Position numbers and translations under genes: made by a program. Positions 1 through 8,896 of a stretch of DNA of 41,211 bases are shown here, in pieces; position 1 is the stretch's first letter; each line of letters starts with the position of its first letter. The DNA lies in contig JAGXAC010000010.1 of the NCBI GenBank assembly GCA_019075925.1, positions 1 through 41,211 of the forward strand, written 5' to 3'. Source of the stretch: Hyphomicrobiales bacterium. Its GTDB lineage: Bacteria > Pseudomonadota > Alphaproteobacteria > Rhizobiales > Xanthobacteraceae. The notes under the pieces are model-generated. The model was not told the origin of the DNA, made no database searches, and saw nothing but the letters and a program-made list of their open reading frames with translations.

Positions 1-296
1 AGGGCGCTTTCATCAGCGCCGATCTCGACAAAGCCAGCGAAAGCAACGAGCGCAACGCTTTCGTCATTGCTACAACCAACGGTGCGCGCATCGCGGTCGT
101 GCAGATCGCCGGGCTGGTCGCCCGGCGCATCGTGCCGTTCGCGCGCGCGGGCGACACACTCGCAACCGGTCAACGCATCGGCATGATCCGGTTCGGGTCG
201 CGCGTCGACGTCTATCTGCCGGTCGGCACGCGTGCCCTGGTCGCCGAAGGGCAGACTGCGATTGCCGGCGAGACAGTGATTGCCGAACTTAAATAG
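1..296 (+). CDS. psd: Phosphatidylserine decarboxylase proenzyme, C-terminal part (5' end outside window)
   Basis: Only the last ~97 codons are in the window, read in the frame that starts at base 3. Psd is a membrane-associated pyruvoyl enzyme that decarboxylates phosphatidylserine to phosphatidylethanolamine. The segment carries the self-processing site as [12 protein letters not shown], with the Gly-Ser pair encoded at 195-200. In this family the chain is cleaved there and the Ser becomes the pyruvoyl group. Upstream residues ([18 protein letters not shown]) fit the short proteobacterial Psd form. It ends in TAG at 294-296, and pssA, which makes its substrate, follows about 70 bases later on the same strand, probably as one operon. 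Confidence 0.93.
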   Translation, partial: GAFISADLDKASESNERNAFVIATTNGARIAVVQIAGLVARRIVPFARAGDTLATGQRIGMIRFGSRVDVYLPVGTRALVAEGQTAIAGETVIAELK

Positions 297-364
297 CCTT
301 TAAGACGCGGCGGCCGGCGAGCAGCTGCGTGGCAGGCATGCGGCGAAAGGGATATAGTACAGAA

Positions 365-1249
365 ATGGCAGCCGTGCCTCCAACCGAAGGTCAGCGCAGA
401 CAGCGGCGCTTTCGCCGCATTCCAGTGCGGACGCTTGCGCCCAACCTTGTGACCTTGCTGGCCCTATGCGCGGGTTTGACCGCCATCCGCATGGCGTTCG
501 AGAATCGCTACGGGCTGGCACTCGCGGCGATCGTCTTCGCGGCCTTCCTGGACGGCATTGATGGCCGGTTGGCGCGGTTGCTCAAGGGAACTTCCCGTTT
601 TGGCGCCGAACTCGACAGCTTGTCCGATTTCGTGAATTTCGGCGTGGCGCCGGGATTGATCCTTTATTTTTGGGACCTGCACGATCTGAAGTCGGCCGGC
701 TGGATCGCGGCGATGGCTTTTGCCATTTGCGCCGGGCTTCGCCTTGCGCGCTTCAACGTCATGATCGACGATCCCGAGCGGCCGGCCTGGGCCAGCAACT
801 TCTTCGTCGGCGTACCGGCTCCGGCCGGCGCGATCATCGTGCTGTTGCCGATCTACGCGGCGTTTCTCGGCCTGCCGCGCACGCACATCCTGACCTGGGC
901 GACGCTGATATATACGGTCCTGGTTGCCGGCCTGATGGTATCGCGCCTGCCGGTGTTCTCGGGCAAGCGCGTCGGTACCCGCGTGCCGCCCGATCTGGTC
1001 GCGCCAGTGGTCAGTGTCCTGGTTATTTTTGTCGCACTGTTGATCGCTTACCCGTGGATCATCCTCGCGGCGGGAACGCTCGTCTATCTTGTAAGCCTGC
1101 CGTTCGGCTGGCTGTCTTATCGCGGTTATGTACGGCGCTCGCTCCGCGGCAAATCGGAACCGGTCGCCGCCGCGGCGGCGCCGTCGCCGCCGCTGACCGG
1201 AACCGGCCGTACCGTCGACAAGGAAGAACGTCCGGCGCGCCTCAATTGA
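365..1249 (+). CDS. pssA: CDP-diacylglycerol--serine O-phosphatidyltransferase
   Basis: An integral membrane enzyme that transfers phosphatidyl from CDP-diacylglycerol to L-serine, giving phosphatidylserine for Psd. The CDP-alcohol phosphatidyltransferase signature (DG..AR, then G...D...D) is intact: DGIDGRLARLL is followed by FGAELDSLSD. Several hydrophobic segments follow and the C-terminus is a low-complexity Ala/Pro/basic tail. I chose the ATG at 365 (294 aa). It gives the usual ~25-residue lead before PVRTLAPNLVTLLALCAGL and has an AAAGGG upstream, at a long 13-base spacing. In-frame GTG 329 or ATG 338 would add 12 or 9 residues. It lies directly downstream of psd. Confidence 0.93.
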   Translation: MAAVPPTEGQRRQRRFRRIPVRTLAPNLVTLLALCAGLTAIRMAFENRYGLALAAIVFAAFLDGIDGRLARLLKGTSRFGAELDSLSDFVNFGVAPGLILYFWDLHDLKSAGWIAAMAFAICAGLRLARFNVMIDDPERPAWASNFFVGVPAPAGAIIVLLPIYAAFLGLPRTHILTWATLIYTVLVAGLMVSRLPVFSGKRVGTRVPPDLVAPVVSVLVIFVALLIAYPWIILAAGTLVYLVSLPFGWLSYRGYVRRSLRGKSEPVAAAAAPSPPLTGTGRTVDKEERPARLN

Positions 1250-1287
1250 GCCGCATGGCGTGTGTGATTTTAGCGGCCGGAGTAACC

Positions 1288-2556
1288 ATGCGGCTCGGAC
1301 GTCGCACATTCCTGAACTCGCTTGCGGCGTCGATGATGGCGCCGGCCGTGTTGCGCTACGCACGCGCCGATGCGCCGCAGGTTACTCTTAAGCTGCATCA
1401 TTTCTTTTCGTCGGTGTCGAGTGGTCACGAAAAATTTCTGGTGCCCTGGGCGCGCCGGGTGGCGGCGCAATCGGCCGGCCGCATTCGCATCGATATTTTC
1501 CCGTCGATGCAGCTTGGCGGCGCCCCGGCGCAGCTTTTCGACCAGGGACGTGACGGATTTGCCGATATCGTGTGGGCGGTGCCGGGTTATACCCCCGGGC
1601 GCTTCGGCCGTATCGAGGCCTTCGAGCTGCCGTTCCTTCCTTCGCGCCGGGCGCTGGTCAATTCCAAGGCGCTCGAAGATTTTGCCGCGACCAACCTGCG
1701 CGATGAATTTCGCGAGGTTCATCCGATCTGCTTTTCCTGCCGCGACCGTAGCGTCATTCACACCAATCGGGTGGTCCACGCAGTGTCCGATCTGCGCGGT
1801 TTACGCTTGCACGTGCCCAACCGGCTCGCCGCCGAATCCGTGCATGCGCTTGGCGCCGATGGCGTTACGGTGCCGGTCCCGCAGGTACCGATGGCGCTGT
1901 CAGGCCACGCGATCGAAGGCTGCTTGATGCCATGGGACGCGGTGCCGGCGCTGCGGTTGAACGATCTACTCAAACAGCACACCGATTTCGCCGAGTCGGC
2001 GCTGAGCACATCGACGTTCGTCCTGGCGATGAACAAATCGGCCTACGATCGCCTCCCCGCCGATCTGAAAACCGTCATCGATAAAAATTCAGGCCTTGAG
2101 GCCGCCGGCATGGCTGGTTCGATGTGGGATGTGGAAGCAAAGACCGTTGCCGAGATGATGCGCGCGCGCGGTGATACAATTACCGTGCTGGAAGAAGACG
2201 AGGTCGCGAATTGGCGTGCGGCGACCCGATCGGTGGTGTCGCTGTGGCTCCGGCAGATGAAAGAGCGCAAGACCGATGGCGGCAAATTGCTTGCGAGTAT
2301 TCATGCCCTGATCGGGAAATACGCCAGCGAACCGGAGCCGCCGAAGCAGGCGTTGCGAGAGCCGCATTTGAGCGAGCCAGCCAAGGCGCCTTTGACCCAG
2401 CCGAAAGTCGTGAGCCAACCACCGCAGTCGACGCGGCCACCGCAAGCGCCGCAGGCGACGGCTGAGGTTGCACGGCCGAAAGCCGACATGCCCGCCGCCG
2501 CCCCGAGGCCGGCCGCCAAGCGCGCCCCGCTCAAAGAGCTTGATATCCCGCTTTAA
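1288..2556 (+). CDS. TRAP transporter solute-binding protein (DctP family) with proline-rich C-terminal tail
   Basis: A 422-residue periplasmic ligand-binding protein. The N-terminus has a twin-arginine-like export signal (GRRTFLNSLAAS, then an Ala-rich stretch ending at RYARA). The mature part starts PQVTLKLHHFFSS and contains the DctP-like blocks GGAPAQLFDQ and DLRGLRLHVPN, with an Asn/Arg near the position that usually binds the carboxylate. From about residue 348 there is a ~75-residue Pro/Gln/Ala/Lys-rich tail, which is unusual for the family. The ATG at 1288 has GGAG five bases upstream; an in-frame ATG at 1255 is less likely. No DctQ or DctM membrane subunit is nearby, so transport partners must be elsewhere. 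The ligand cannot be told from sequence. Confidence 0.85.
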   Translation: MRLGRRTFLNSLAASMMAPAVLRYARADAPQVTLKLHHFFSSVSSGHEKFLVPWARRVAAQSAGRIRIDIFPSMQLGGAPAQLFDQGRDGFADIVWAVPGYTPGRFGRIEAFELPFLPSRRALVNSKALEDFAATNLRDEFREVHPICFSCRDRSVIHTNRVVHAVSDLRGLRLHVPNRLAAESVHALGADGVTVPVPQVPMALSGHAIEGCLMPWDAVPALRLNDLLKQHTDFAESALSTSTFVLAMNKSAYDRLPADLKTVIDKNSGLEAAGMAGSMWDVEAKTVAEMMRARGDTITVLEEDEVANWRAATRSVVSLWLRQMKERKTDGGKLLASIHALIGKYASEPEPPKQALREPHLSEPAKAPLTQPKVVSQPPQSTRPPQAPQATAEVARPKADMPAAAPRPAAKRAPLKELDIPL

Positions 2557-2571
2557 GCTGCAATGCTGCCG

Positions 2572-3003
2572 TTAGCGGGCGAGCCCAAGAGCGAGGTTCC
2601 CCTCGTGCCCCTGGAAACGGTCGCCGGCAAATGAAAGCTGTGCCAGCGGCTCGTCCTTATGATTGCGGATGATCAGCAGGCCATGCTCGTACGTCCATTT
2701 GCGGCTGGTGAAGTATTTGCCGGGACAGCCGCCTTCGGGCGCTATGGTGCCCTGGATGGCGCCGGGCTCGGCGCCGAATTTCATGAAGCAGGCGCCGGCG
2801 CCGACCGCCGTAAACCGCCAGCGCCCGGCAAGATCGACCGGCGGCGGCGGAGGTGGCGGCGGCGGTGCCGGGGGAGCAGCGGCGGCCTCTGCTTCAGGCG
2901 GTGGATTGGAGGCGCAGCCCCCAACCGTCGCGAACACCACCAGAATCGCCGCGGCTATTGCTGCCTGCCGGCTCCTTCGCTGCATGTTGGGCAAGACGGT
3001 CAT
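2572..3003 (-). CDS. Lipoprotein with protease-inhibitor (AprI/Inh-like) domain
   Basis: A predicted 143-residue protein. An Arg-rich n-region and a hydrophobic segment (AAIAAAILVVFATVGGC) end in a plausible lipobox, with Cys 30 as the lipidated residue. A linker with a run of nine prolines follows, then a ~85-residue domain starting DLAGRWRF. That domain has the Inh-like features GTIAPEGGCPG, FTSRKWTYE and two Cys that could form a disulphide. Family members inhibit metalloproteases of the serralysin type in the periplasm, but no such protease is seen here, so the target is unknown. The start is uncertain: 3003 or 2985 both fit, and neither has a strong ribosome site. It converges on the TRAP binding protein with a 15-base gap. 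Confidence 0.7.
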   Translation of the reverse strand: MTVLPNMQRRSRQAAIAAAILVVFATVGGCASNPPPEAEAAAAPPAPPPPPPPPPVDLAGRWRFTAVGAGACFMKFGAEPGAIQGTIAPEGGCPGKYFTSRKWTYEHGLLIIRNHKDEPLAQLSFAGDRFQGHEGNLALGLAR

Positions 3004-3267
3004 CCGTGGGTGAACAAAGTGGGGCCTTTGCCGCCTGTGAAGTGGTCGATCTCGCACATGAACCCTCTTCCCGACAAAGCAAGGCATCTGGGTTGCCGTC
3101 GCCTTGAAAGCCCATTGTGCCGCCTTTTCCCGAAGGGGTCACGGGGGCTCTGCCGCGGCCACGCAGCGCAGTGGAGCCCGGAAATCCATAGGTAACCCTC
3201 CCTTAAGCGCCCGGGCGGTACGGTGGTGTGCGGTCCGAAGGCGCGTTAGCGCGGGTGGAGTTGCGTT

Positions 3268-4044
3268 ATGGACATTTCAACGGGCCTCGGTCTTTTGGCC
3301 GGGGCGGTCGTCGTCGGCACTTTGATGCTGATGGGCGGCGACCTCCGGATGTTCGTCAGTGATCACGCCGTCATTATCATCTTCGGCGGATCGTTCGCCG
3401 CCACTTTGATCCGCTTCCCGCTCTCGTCGATTTTTCATGGTGCACCGCTCGGCGCCAAATTTGCTTTCACGATGCGCCGCATGACCCAGCGCGAGCTGGT
3501 CGACGAGATCGCCAGCCTTGCCGAGATTGCGCGTAAGCAGGGCCCGATCGGATTGGAGAAAGTCGAGATCGAGGATCCATTTTTGGCCAAGGGCATCCGC
3601 TTCGTCGCCGACGGTTACGACGTCGCCTTCATCCGCGACAATCTCGAACGCGACCGTGACAATTTTCTCACTCACCTCGACGAGGGCCAAAAAATCTACC
3701 GCGCGGTCGGCGACTGCGCCCCGGCGTTTGGCATGATCGGTACGCTGGTCGGCATGGTGCAGATGTTCGCCAACATGACCGATCCGTCCAAGCTCGGGCC
3801 TTTCATGGCGACCGCGTTGTTGGCGACGCTCTATGGAGCGGTGGTCGCCAACATCATTTGCCTGCCGATTGCCGACAAGCTGCATGGAAAGCTCGTCGAC
3901 GAAGAGATCAACCGCACACTGATCATCGACGGCATTTTGATGATCCGAGAGTCGAAGAGTCCCGCGCTCGTGCGCGAAATGCTGATCGCGTATCTTCCGG
4001 AAAAGCATCGCGAGGCCGAAGAGCCTGAGCCGGTGCCGGCCTGA
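3268..4044 (+). CDS. motA: Flagellar-type stator protein MotA/PomA
   Basis: 258 residues, the normal length for the PomA-like branch of the MotA/TolQ/ExbB family. The protein would form the ion channel with MotB in the inner membrane. It shows an N-terminal hydrophobic pair (LGLLAGAVVVGTLMLMG; VIIIFGGSFAATLIRF), a charged cytoplasmic stretch around residues 70-150, and the two C-terminal membrane segments with the characteristic APAFGMIGTLVGMVQMF and ALLATLYGAVVANIICLP. The start has GGAG eight bases upstream. motB follows after 36 bases. No other flagellar or chemotaxis gene is in the window. Confidence 0.9.
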   Translation: MDISTGLGLLAGAVVVGTLMLMGGDLRMFVSDHAVIIIFGGSFAATLIRFPLSSIFHGAPLGAKFAFTMRRMTQRELVDEIASLAEIARKQGPIGLEKVEIEDPFLAKGIRFVADGYDVAFIRDNLERDRDNFLTHLDEGQKIYRAVGDCAPAFGMIGTLVGMVQMFANMTDPSKLGPFMATALLATLYGAVVANIICLPIADKLHGKLVDEEINRTLIIDGILMIRESKSPALVREMLIAYLPEKHREAEEPEPVPA

Positions 4045-4080
4045 CCTCGGCGCTGCATCGAGCGAACGGGACCTTAAATC

Positions 4081-4905
4081 ATGGCACGGCGCAAGGAAGC
4101 ACACGGCGGCGGCCACGGCTGGTTCGTCACCTTCGCCGATCTGATGGGGCTGTTGGTCAGTTTCTTCGTCATGCTGGTCGCCTTCTCCAATCAGGACCAG
4201 AAGAAACTTCAGATCGTTGCCGGTTCGATGCGCGACGCGTTCGGCGTACAGACCAACGTGCGTTATTCCGGCGTAATCGAAGTCGACGGCCTTCCCACCC
4301 GGCCGAAGCTCAAGAACGCGGCGCACATCGATCCCGAGGACGCCTCGGCCTCGCCTACCCCCGACGAGCAAGGCCACAAGCTTGAGCATGGCGCGCGGCA
4401 CAATAACGATGAAGCTTTCGCGCTCGCAGCGGCGTCGCTGCGTCAGGCGCTTCAGGACATGCCGGAACTTACCGAGGCCTCAAAGCACATCATGCTGGAA
4501 GACACCAAAGAGGGTCTCAATATCGAGATCGTCGACCAAGAGGGCCGCTCGATGTTTCCGGAAGGCAGCAAGGAGCCCTACGAGAGGACCCGAAGCATCA
4601 TCGAAAAGCTCGCGGGACCGCTCAAGGCGACGCCCTATCGGATCTCAATCACCGGCCACACGGCGGCTTCCAGAAAACCGGCCAATCCCGACTATGGACC
4701 CTGGAATCTGTCGGCGGATCGCGCCAATTCGGTCCGCCAGATCCTGGAAGAGCAGGGCTTGCCGTCTGCCAATATCTATGAGGTCGCCGGCAAGGCCGAC
4801 ACCGATCCGTTGTTTCCGGAAGATCCCTTTATCGCCGCCAACCGCCGCGTGACCATTACGCTCATGCGCGAAGCGCCGCCGGTTCCGCCGAACCTGCAGC
4901 CCTGA
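4081..4905 (+). CDS. motB: Flagellar-type stator protein MotB (OmpA-like peptidoglycan-binding)
   Basis: 274 residues, partner of the MotA-like protein upstream. A single N-terminal membrane helix (WFVTFADLMGLLVSFFVML) carries the conserved ion-binding Asp in TFADLM. A linker of ~130 residues follows, then an OmpA-family domain with ITGHTAA, LSADRANSVRQIL and an Asn-Arg-Arg near the end (ANRRVTITL), which anchors the stator to peptidoglycan. Length and order match MotB/PomB. The gene is followed at once by a 9-bp inverted repeat (4907-4931). Confidence 0.92.
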   Translation: MARRKEAHGGGHGWFVTFADLMGLLVSFFVMLVAFSNQDQKKLQIVAGSMRDAFGVQTNVRYSGVIEVDGLPTRPKLKNAAHIDPEDASASPTPDEQGHKLEHGARHNNDEAFALAAASLRQALQDMPELTEASKHIMLEDTKEGLNIEIVDQEGRSMFPEGSKEPYERTRSIIEKLAGPLKATPYRISITGHTAASRKPANPDYGPWNLSADRANSVRQILEEQGLPSANIYEVAGKADTDPLFPEDPFIAANRRVTITLMREAPPVPPNLQP

Positions 4906-4906
4906 A

Positions 4907-4931
4907 AGTCCTGCCGGGGCTCGGCAGGACT
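4907..4931 (+). terminator. Hairpin after motB, possible terminator
   Basis: A perfect 9-bp inverted repeat (AGTCCTGCC ... GGCAGGACT) with a 7-base loop begins two bases after the motB stop codon. No T-run follows, so it is not a textbook intrinsic terminator. It could instead protect the 3' end of the motAB transcript. Confidence 0.5.
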
Positions 4932-5116
4932 GATCGGGAGGGATGGGCGGTCGTGGCAACGAATTGCCAGGATTGGGGTTTTGGGCTTATGCCCGGCCTC
5001 GCCATATTCGCCCCGAACCCCACCATGACTCCGCGCTCCGAACGGTGTATAGGCGCGACCCTGCCTCCTTACTCGACCCAGCATCAGGAGCAGGGCGAGA
5101 GCCCGTTTCACATTCC

Positions 5117-7054
5117 ATGACCGACCGCGCCAACGCTCCCATCGGGAGCGACGTGCCTATCAACGGCGGTGTGCCCGCGCGGTCTTCCGCCGGCCTATGG
5201 GGCCTGGCGCTCGGCAGCATCGGCGTCGTCTATGGCGATATCGGCACCAGCCCCCTCTATGCGCTGCGTGAAGCGGTGGTGGCGGCATCGGGTCCCCAGC
5301 ATGACGAACTCACGCGCGGAGCGGTGATCGGCGTGGTGTCGTTGATCCTGTGGGCGCTGATCGTCGTGGTCACGCTGAAATATGTGCTGATCCTGCTGCG
5401 CGCCGACAACAATGGCGAGGGCGGTACGCTGACGCTGATGGCGCTGGCGTCGCGCGCGGTCGGTCGGATCGGCAAAGCCGCAACGGCGGTCGCATTTCTC
5501 GGCATTATCAGCGCCGCCTTGTTTTACGGCGATGCGGTGATCACGCCGGCATTGTCGGTTTTATCAGCCGTCGAAGGCCTCGACGTCGCCATCCCGGCAT
5601 TCCACGAGTTCGTTGTGCCGCTGACCGTGGTCGTGCTGGTGCTGCTGTTTGTGTTGCAGGCGCGCGGTACCGCCAAAGTGGCGGCGTTGTTCGGGCCGGT
5701 CACGACGATCTGGTTTGTCGCGATAGCGATTCCCGGTTTCGCGGCAATAGCGCATGACCCCGGTGTACTTTGGGCGCTCAATCCGGTTCATGGCATCGCG
5801 TTCCTTCTGCATCACGGCATCATCGGGTTCTATACGCTTGGCGCCGTCTTTCTCGCCGTGACCGGCGCCGAGGCGCTTTACGCAGATCTCGGCCATTTCG
5901 GCCGTGCGCCGATCCAGCTTGCCTGGCTTGGTCTGGTGCTGCCGTCGCTGGCGTTGAACTACCTGGGGCAGGGCGCTCTGGTGTATGCGCATCCGGAGAC
6001 GGTCGCCAATCCGTTCTTTCTTCTCTATCCCCAGTGGGCCCGTCTTCCGATGGTCTTTCTGGCGACGGCTGCGACCGTCATCGCCAGTCAAGCAGTGATC
6101 ACCGGCGCCTATTCACTCACCAGCCAGGCGATCCAGCTTGGTCTGTTGCCCCGTTTTGAAATCAAACACACGTCGGCCGAGCAGGCCGGCCAGATCTATA
6201 TGCCGCGCGTCAACGTGCTGCTTCTTGTCGGCGTGCTTCTGCTGGTCGGATTATTCCGCTCGTCGAGCGCGCTCGCTTCCGCCTATGGTATTGCCGTTTC
6301 CGGTACCATGGTGGTCACCGGTATGATGGCGTTTATCGTGATTTGGCGAATGTGGCGCTGGTCCCCGGTCGCCGCAGCCGCGCTGATACTTCCGTTCATC
6401 CTCATCGACACGACGTTTCTGTCGGCCAACATGCTCAAGGTCATCGAGGGCGGCTGGGTGCCGCTGGCGCTTGGCGGAGTGGTTATGCTGGTGATGTATA
6501 CGTGGCGGCGCGGCTCACGGCTTTTGTTCGACAAGACCCGCCGCCTGGAGACGCCGCTCGATGAATTGGTCAATATGCTGGAGAGAAAGCCACCGCAACG
6601 CGTGCCGGGCACCGCGGTATTCCTGACCAGCGATCCGAAAAGCGCGCCAACGGCGCTCATGCATAGTCTCAAGCATTACAAAGTGCTGCATGAGAAAAAT
6701 ATCATCGTTTCGGTTGAGGTCACCCACACGCCGCGCGCCGCCTATGACAAGCGCGTCCGCATCGAACCGGTCGGCGCGACTTTCCAGCGGGTTGCGCTGC
6801 GCTTTGGTTATATGGAGACGCCGAACATACCCAAGGCGCTTGGCTTGGCGCGTAAACTGGGATTGCAATTCGACATCATGTCCACGTCGTTTTTTCTCTC
6901 ACGCCGCACGCTACGGCGCGCTCCGCGCTCGGGAATGCCGCGCTGGCAGGATAAGCTGTTTATCTCGCTTGCACGCTCCGCCAATGACGCGACGGACTAT
7001 TTCCAGATTCCGACCGATCGGGTGGTTGAGGTGGGTACGCAGGTCAACATCTGA
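5117..7054 (+). CDS. kup: Low-affinity potassium transporter Kup
   Basis: 645 residues, the expected size for Kup (KUP/HAK/KT family, proton-coupled K+ uptake at the inner membrane). The N-terminal signature [19 protein letters not shown] is present, followed by about 12 hydrophobic segments (for example [34 protein letters not shown]) and a soluble C-terminal domain of ~190 residues. The frame stays open upstream to 4943. The ATG at 5117 gives a family-like start ([10 protein letters not shown]) and leaves a 211-base gap after motB. No strong ribosome site is visible. Confidence 0.95.
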   Translation: MTDRANAPIGSDVPINGGVPARSSAGLWGLALGSIGVVYGDIGTSPLYALREAVVAASGPQHDELTRGAVIGVVSLILWALIVVVTLKYVLILLRADNNGEGGTLTLMALASRAVGRIGKAATAVAFLGIISAALFYGDAVITPALSVLSAVEGLDVAIPAFHEFVVPLTVVVLVLLFVLQARGTAKVAALFGPVTTIWFVAIAIPGFAAIAHDPGVLWALNPVHGIAFLLHHGIIGFYTLGAVFLAVTGAEALYADLGHFGRAPIQLAWLGLVLPSLALNYLGQGALVYAHPETVANPFFLLYPQWARLPMVFLATAATVIASQAVITGAYSLTSQAIQLGLLPRFEIKHTSAEQAGQIYMPRVNVLLLVGVLLLVGLFRSSSALASAYGIAVSGTMVVTGMMAFIVIWRMWRWSPVAAAALILPFILIDTTFLSANMLKVIEGGWVPLALGGVVMLVMYTWRRGSRLLFDKTRRLETPLDELVNMLERKPPQRVPGTAVFLTSDPKSAPTALMHSLKHYKVLHEKNIIVSVEVTHTPRAAYDKRVRIEPVGATFQRVALRFGYMETPNIPKALGLARKLGLQFDIMSTSFFLSRRTLRRAPRSGMPRWQDKLFISLARSANDATDYFQIPTDRVVEVGTQVNI

Positions 7055-7188
7055 TCTCAAGCCAACTGCCGGCGGCCCGCGGTTGCTTGACGATGCGCGG
7101 GGTCTGCTTCACCTTCCCGCCGATCCAGGCGCCGGTGGGGGAATAACCGAGCGTTACGTCCGCCTTGCGAGGGATTGAGGAGAGCACA

Positions 7189-7527
7189 ATGGCCGACCAA
7201 CCCGGAAGCGAATCCGCCGTGCGCAATCTGACGCCGCAGGAAGTGGCCGATGGTGTCAAGGATGGACGCATTGTACTGGTCGACGTGCGCGAGCCGAACG
7301 AAACCGCGGTTGAACGTTTTCCAGGCGCGGTATTGGTGCCACTTTCCGCCTTCGACCCGGCGACGATCCCGGCGCCGCCGGGAAGCGAAGTCGTATTTGC
7401 CTGCCGCTCCGGCCGCCGCTCGGTGACCGCTTCGCTCGCGGCACAGGAGCAGGGTTTTGACTATGCTGCGCATCTGGCCGGCGGAATCCTCGCCTGGAAG
7501 GCGGCCGGGCTGCCGACGGAGACGTAG
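7189..7527 (+). CDS. Rhodanese-like domain protein
   Basis: A single 112-residue cytoplasmic rhodanese domain. Features are LTPQEVADG at the start, DVREPNE (the usual DVRE motif), the active-site loop CRSGRRSV with the persulfide-carrying Cys, and the closing GGILAWKAAGLP. It is likely a sulfurtransferase or sulfur carrier; the acceptor is not evident. The ATG at 7189 has GAGGAG six to eight bases upstream, so it is preferred over an in-frame start at 7165. The PotF-type gene begins five bases after its stop, suggesting co-transcription. Confidence 0.9.
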   Translation: MADQPGSESAVRNLTPQEVADGVKDGRIVLVDVREPNETAVERFPGAVLVPLSAFDPATIPAPPGSEVVFACRSGRRSVTASLAAQEQGFDYAAHLAGGILAWKAAGLPTET

Positions 7528-7532
7528 CGCGA

Positions 7533-8702
7533 TTGCGCGCGCGAGTCGCGAACCGACGACGGGCTATCGCGGGGCCGTTAGAAATTCGGCGCTGGTTGTC
7601 CGCTTTGGCACCGAAGGCCGCGATTGCCGTTGGGCTTGTGATCGCGGCGGCCGTCGTACAGGCACGGGCTCGGCCAGAGCGCGTCGTCAACTTCTACAAC
7701 TGGTCGGATTACATTGATCCGACCGTGCTTGCAGCGTTCACAAAATCGACCGGTATCAACGTCCGGTACGACACCTTTGATTCCAACGATACCCTCGAAG
7801 CCAAGCTGTTCGCGGGCAAATCCGGTTATGATGTGGTGGTTCCGACGGGATTCTTCGTCGCGCAACAGATTGCCGCCGGAATTTTCCAGAAGTTCGACAA
7901 GTCGAAACTGCCAAATCTGGTGAATGTCTGGCCGGAAATCGCCGAGCGGCTTTCGGTCTACGATCCTGGCAATCAGTATAACGTCAATTATATGTGGGGC
8001 ACGACCGGGATCGGTTACGACGTCAAAGCGGTGCATGATGTTCTCGGTGCGGACGCGGTCATCGATTCGTGGGCCGACATATTCGAGCCGGAGCGGATCG
8101 CGCGGTTCAAAGATTGCGGCATCCACTTCCTAGATTCCTCCGACGACATCATGCCGGCGGCGCTGCACTATCTGCATCTCGATCCGAATTCGAGCGACCC
8201 GTCCGATTTGCAAAAAGCGGCGGATTTGCTCGGCCGGATCAGGCCGTATGTACGTAAATTCCATTCGTCCGAATATCTTAATGCGTTGGCGAATGGCGAA
8301 ATCTGCCTGGTTGTCGGGTTTTCAGGTGACATCAAGCAGGCGCAAAAGCGCGCCGCCGAAGGTAAGGACGGAGTCGCCGTCGGCTACGCCATCCCCAAGG
8401 AGGGCGCGCAACTGTGGTTCGACAATTTGGCGATCCCGAAGGATGCGCCCGATGTTGCCGAGGCACACGCGCTTATCAATTACCTGCTCGATCCGGAAGT
8501 CGCGGCCAAGAACACGAATTTTATTTCCTACGCCAACGGCAACCTGGCCAGCCAGAAATTCATCGACAAATCGATCCTCGACGATCGCGCCATCTATCCC
8601 GATGCTGCGACGATGGCTAAGCTTTATGTCGTCACCGCTCACGATCAGAAGACGCAGCGGCTGATCAACCGGCTATGGACGCGGATTAAAACCGGCCGAT
8701 AA
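7533..8702 (+). CDS. Polyamine ABC transporter periplasmic binding protein (PotF type)
   Basis: Up to 389 residues if the TTG at 7533 is the start. The true start is uncertain because the n-region is long and Arg-rich before the hydrophobic segment AAIAVGLVIAAAVVQARA. The mature protein starts RVVNFYNWSDYIDPTVLAAF, the diagnostic PotD/PotF beginning in which Trp, Ser, Asp and Tyr line the polyamine site. Later blocks also fit PotF (YMWGTTGIGYDVKAV, EICLVVGFSGD, PKEGAQLWFDNLAIP). It probably binds putrescine or spermidine. The permease and ATPase genes are not in the window. Confidence 0.9.
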   Translation: MRARVANRRRAIAGPLEIRRWLSALAPKAAIAVGLVIAAAVVQARARPERVVNFYNWSDYIDPTVLAAFTKSTGINVRYDTFDSNDTLEAKLFAGKSGYDVVVPTGFFVAQQIAAGIFQKFDKSKLPNLVNVWPEIAERLSVYDPGNQYNVNYMWGTTGIGYDVKAVHDVLGADAVIDSWADIFEPERIARFKDCGIHFLDSSDDIMPAALHYLHLDPNSSDPSDLQKAADLLGRIRPYVRKFHSSEYLNALANGEICLVVGFSGDIKQAQKRAAEGKDGVAVGYAIPKEGAQLWFDNLAIPKDAPDVAEAHALINYLLDPEVAAKNTNFISYANGNLASQKFIDKSILDDRAIYPDAATMAKLYVVTAHDQKTQRLINRLWTRIKTGR

Positions 8703-8896
8703 AACCCGCCGACCGGGAGGATAGTGTCCGAAACAGCGGGCGATTGCCCATCGGCATGGCTGCGGTCAGGCGCCGCCCCTTCTTGTCGCTGGCGCGCAGT
8801 ATTTGATAACGTCAAAACATGCACGACGATGCGCGTGGTCGCGTTTCGGGTGCGAAAGCGCCTAAGTTTATCAATTGAAAATTGGGAGGATCAAAA

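Noticed and set aside
670-1287. Upstream extension of the TRAP binding protein frame into pssA.
   Set aside because: It overlaps pssA in another frame. The ATG at 1288 has a good ribosome site and begins a proper export signal.
464-1363. Long minus-strand frame opposite pssA.
   Set aside because: Composition typical of an antisense shadow in GC-rich DNA (Arg/Gln/Asp-rich, no motif), fully covered by a recognised gene.
3277-4401. Long minus-strand frame opposite motA and the start of motB.
   Set aside because: Antisense shadow; motA and motB on the plus strand have clear family motifs.
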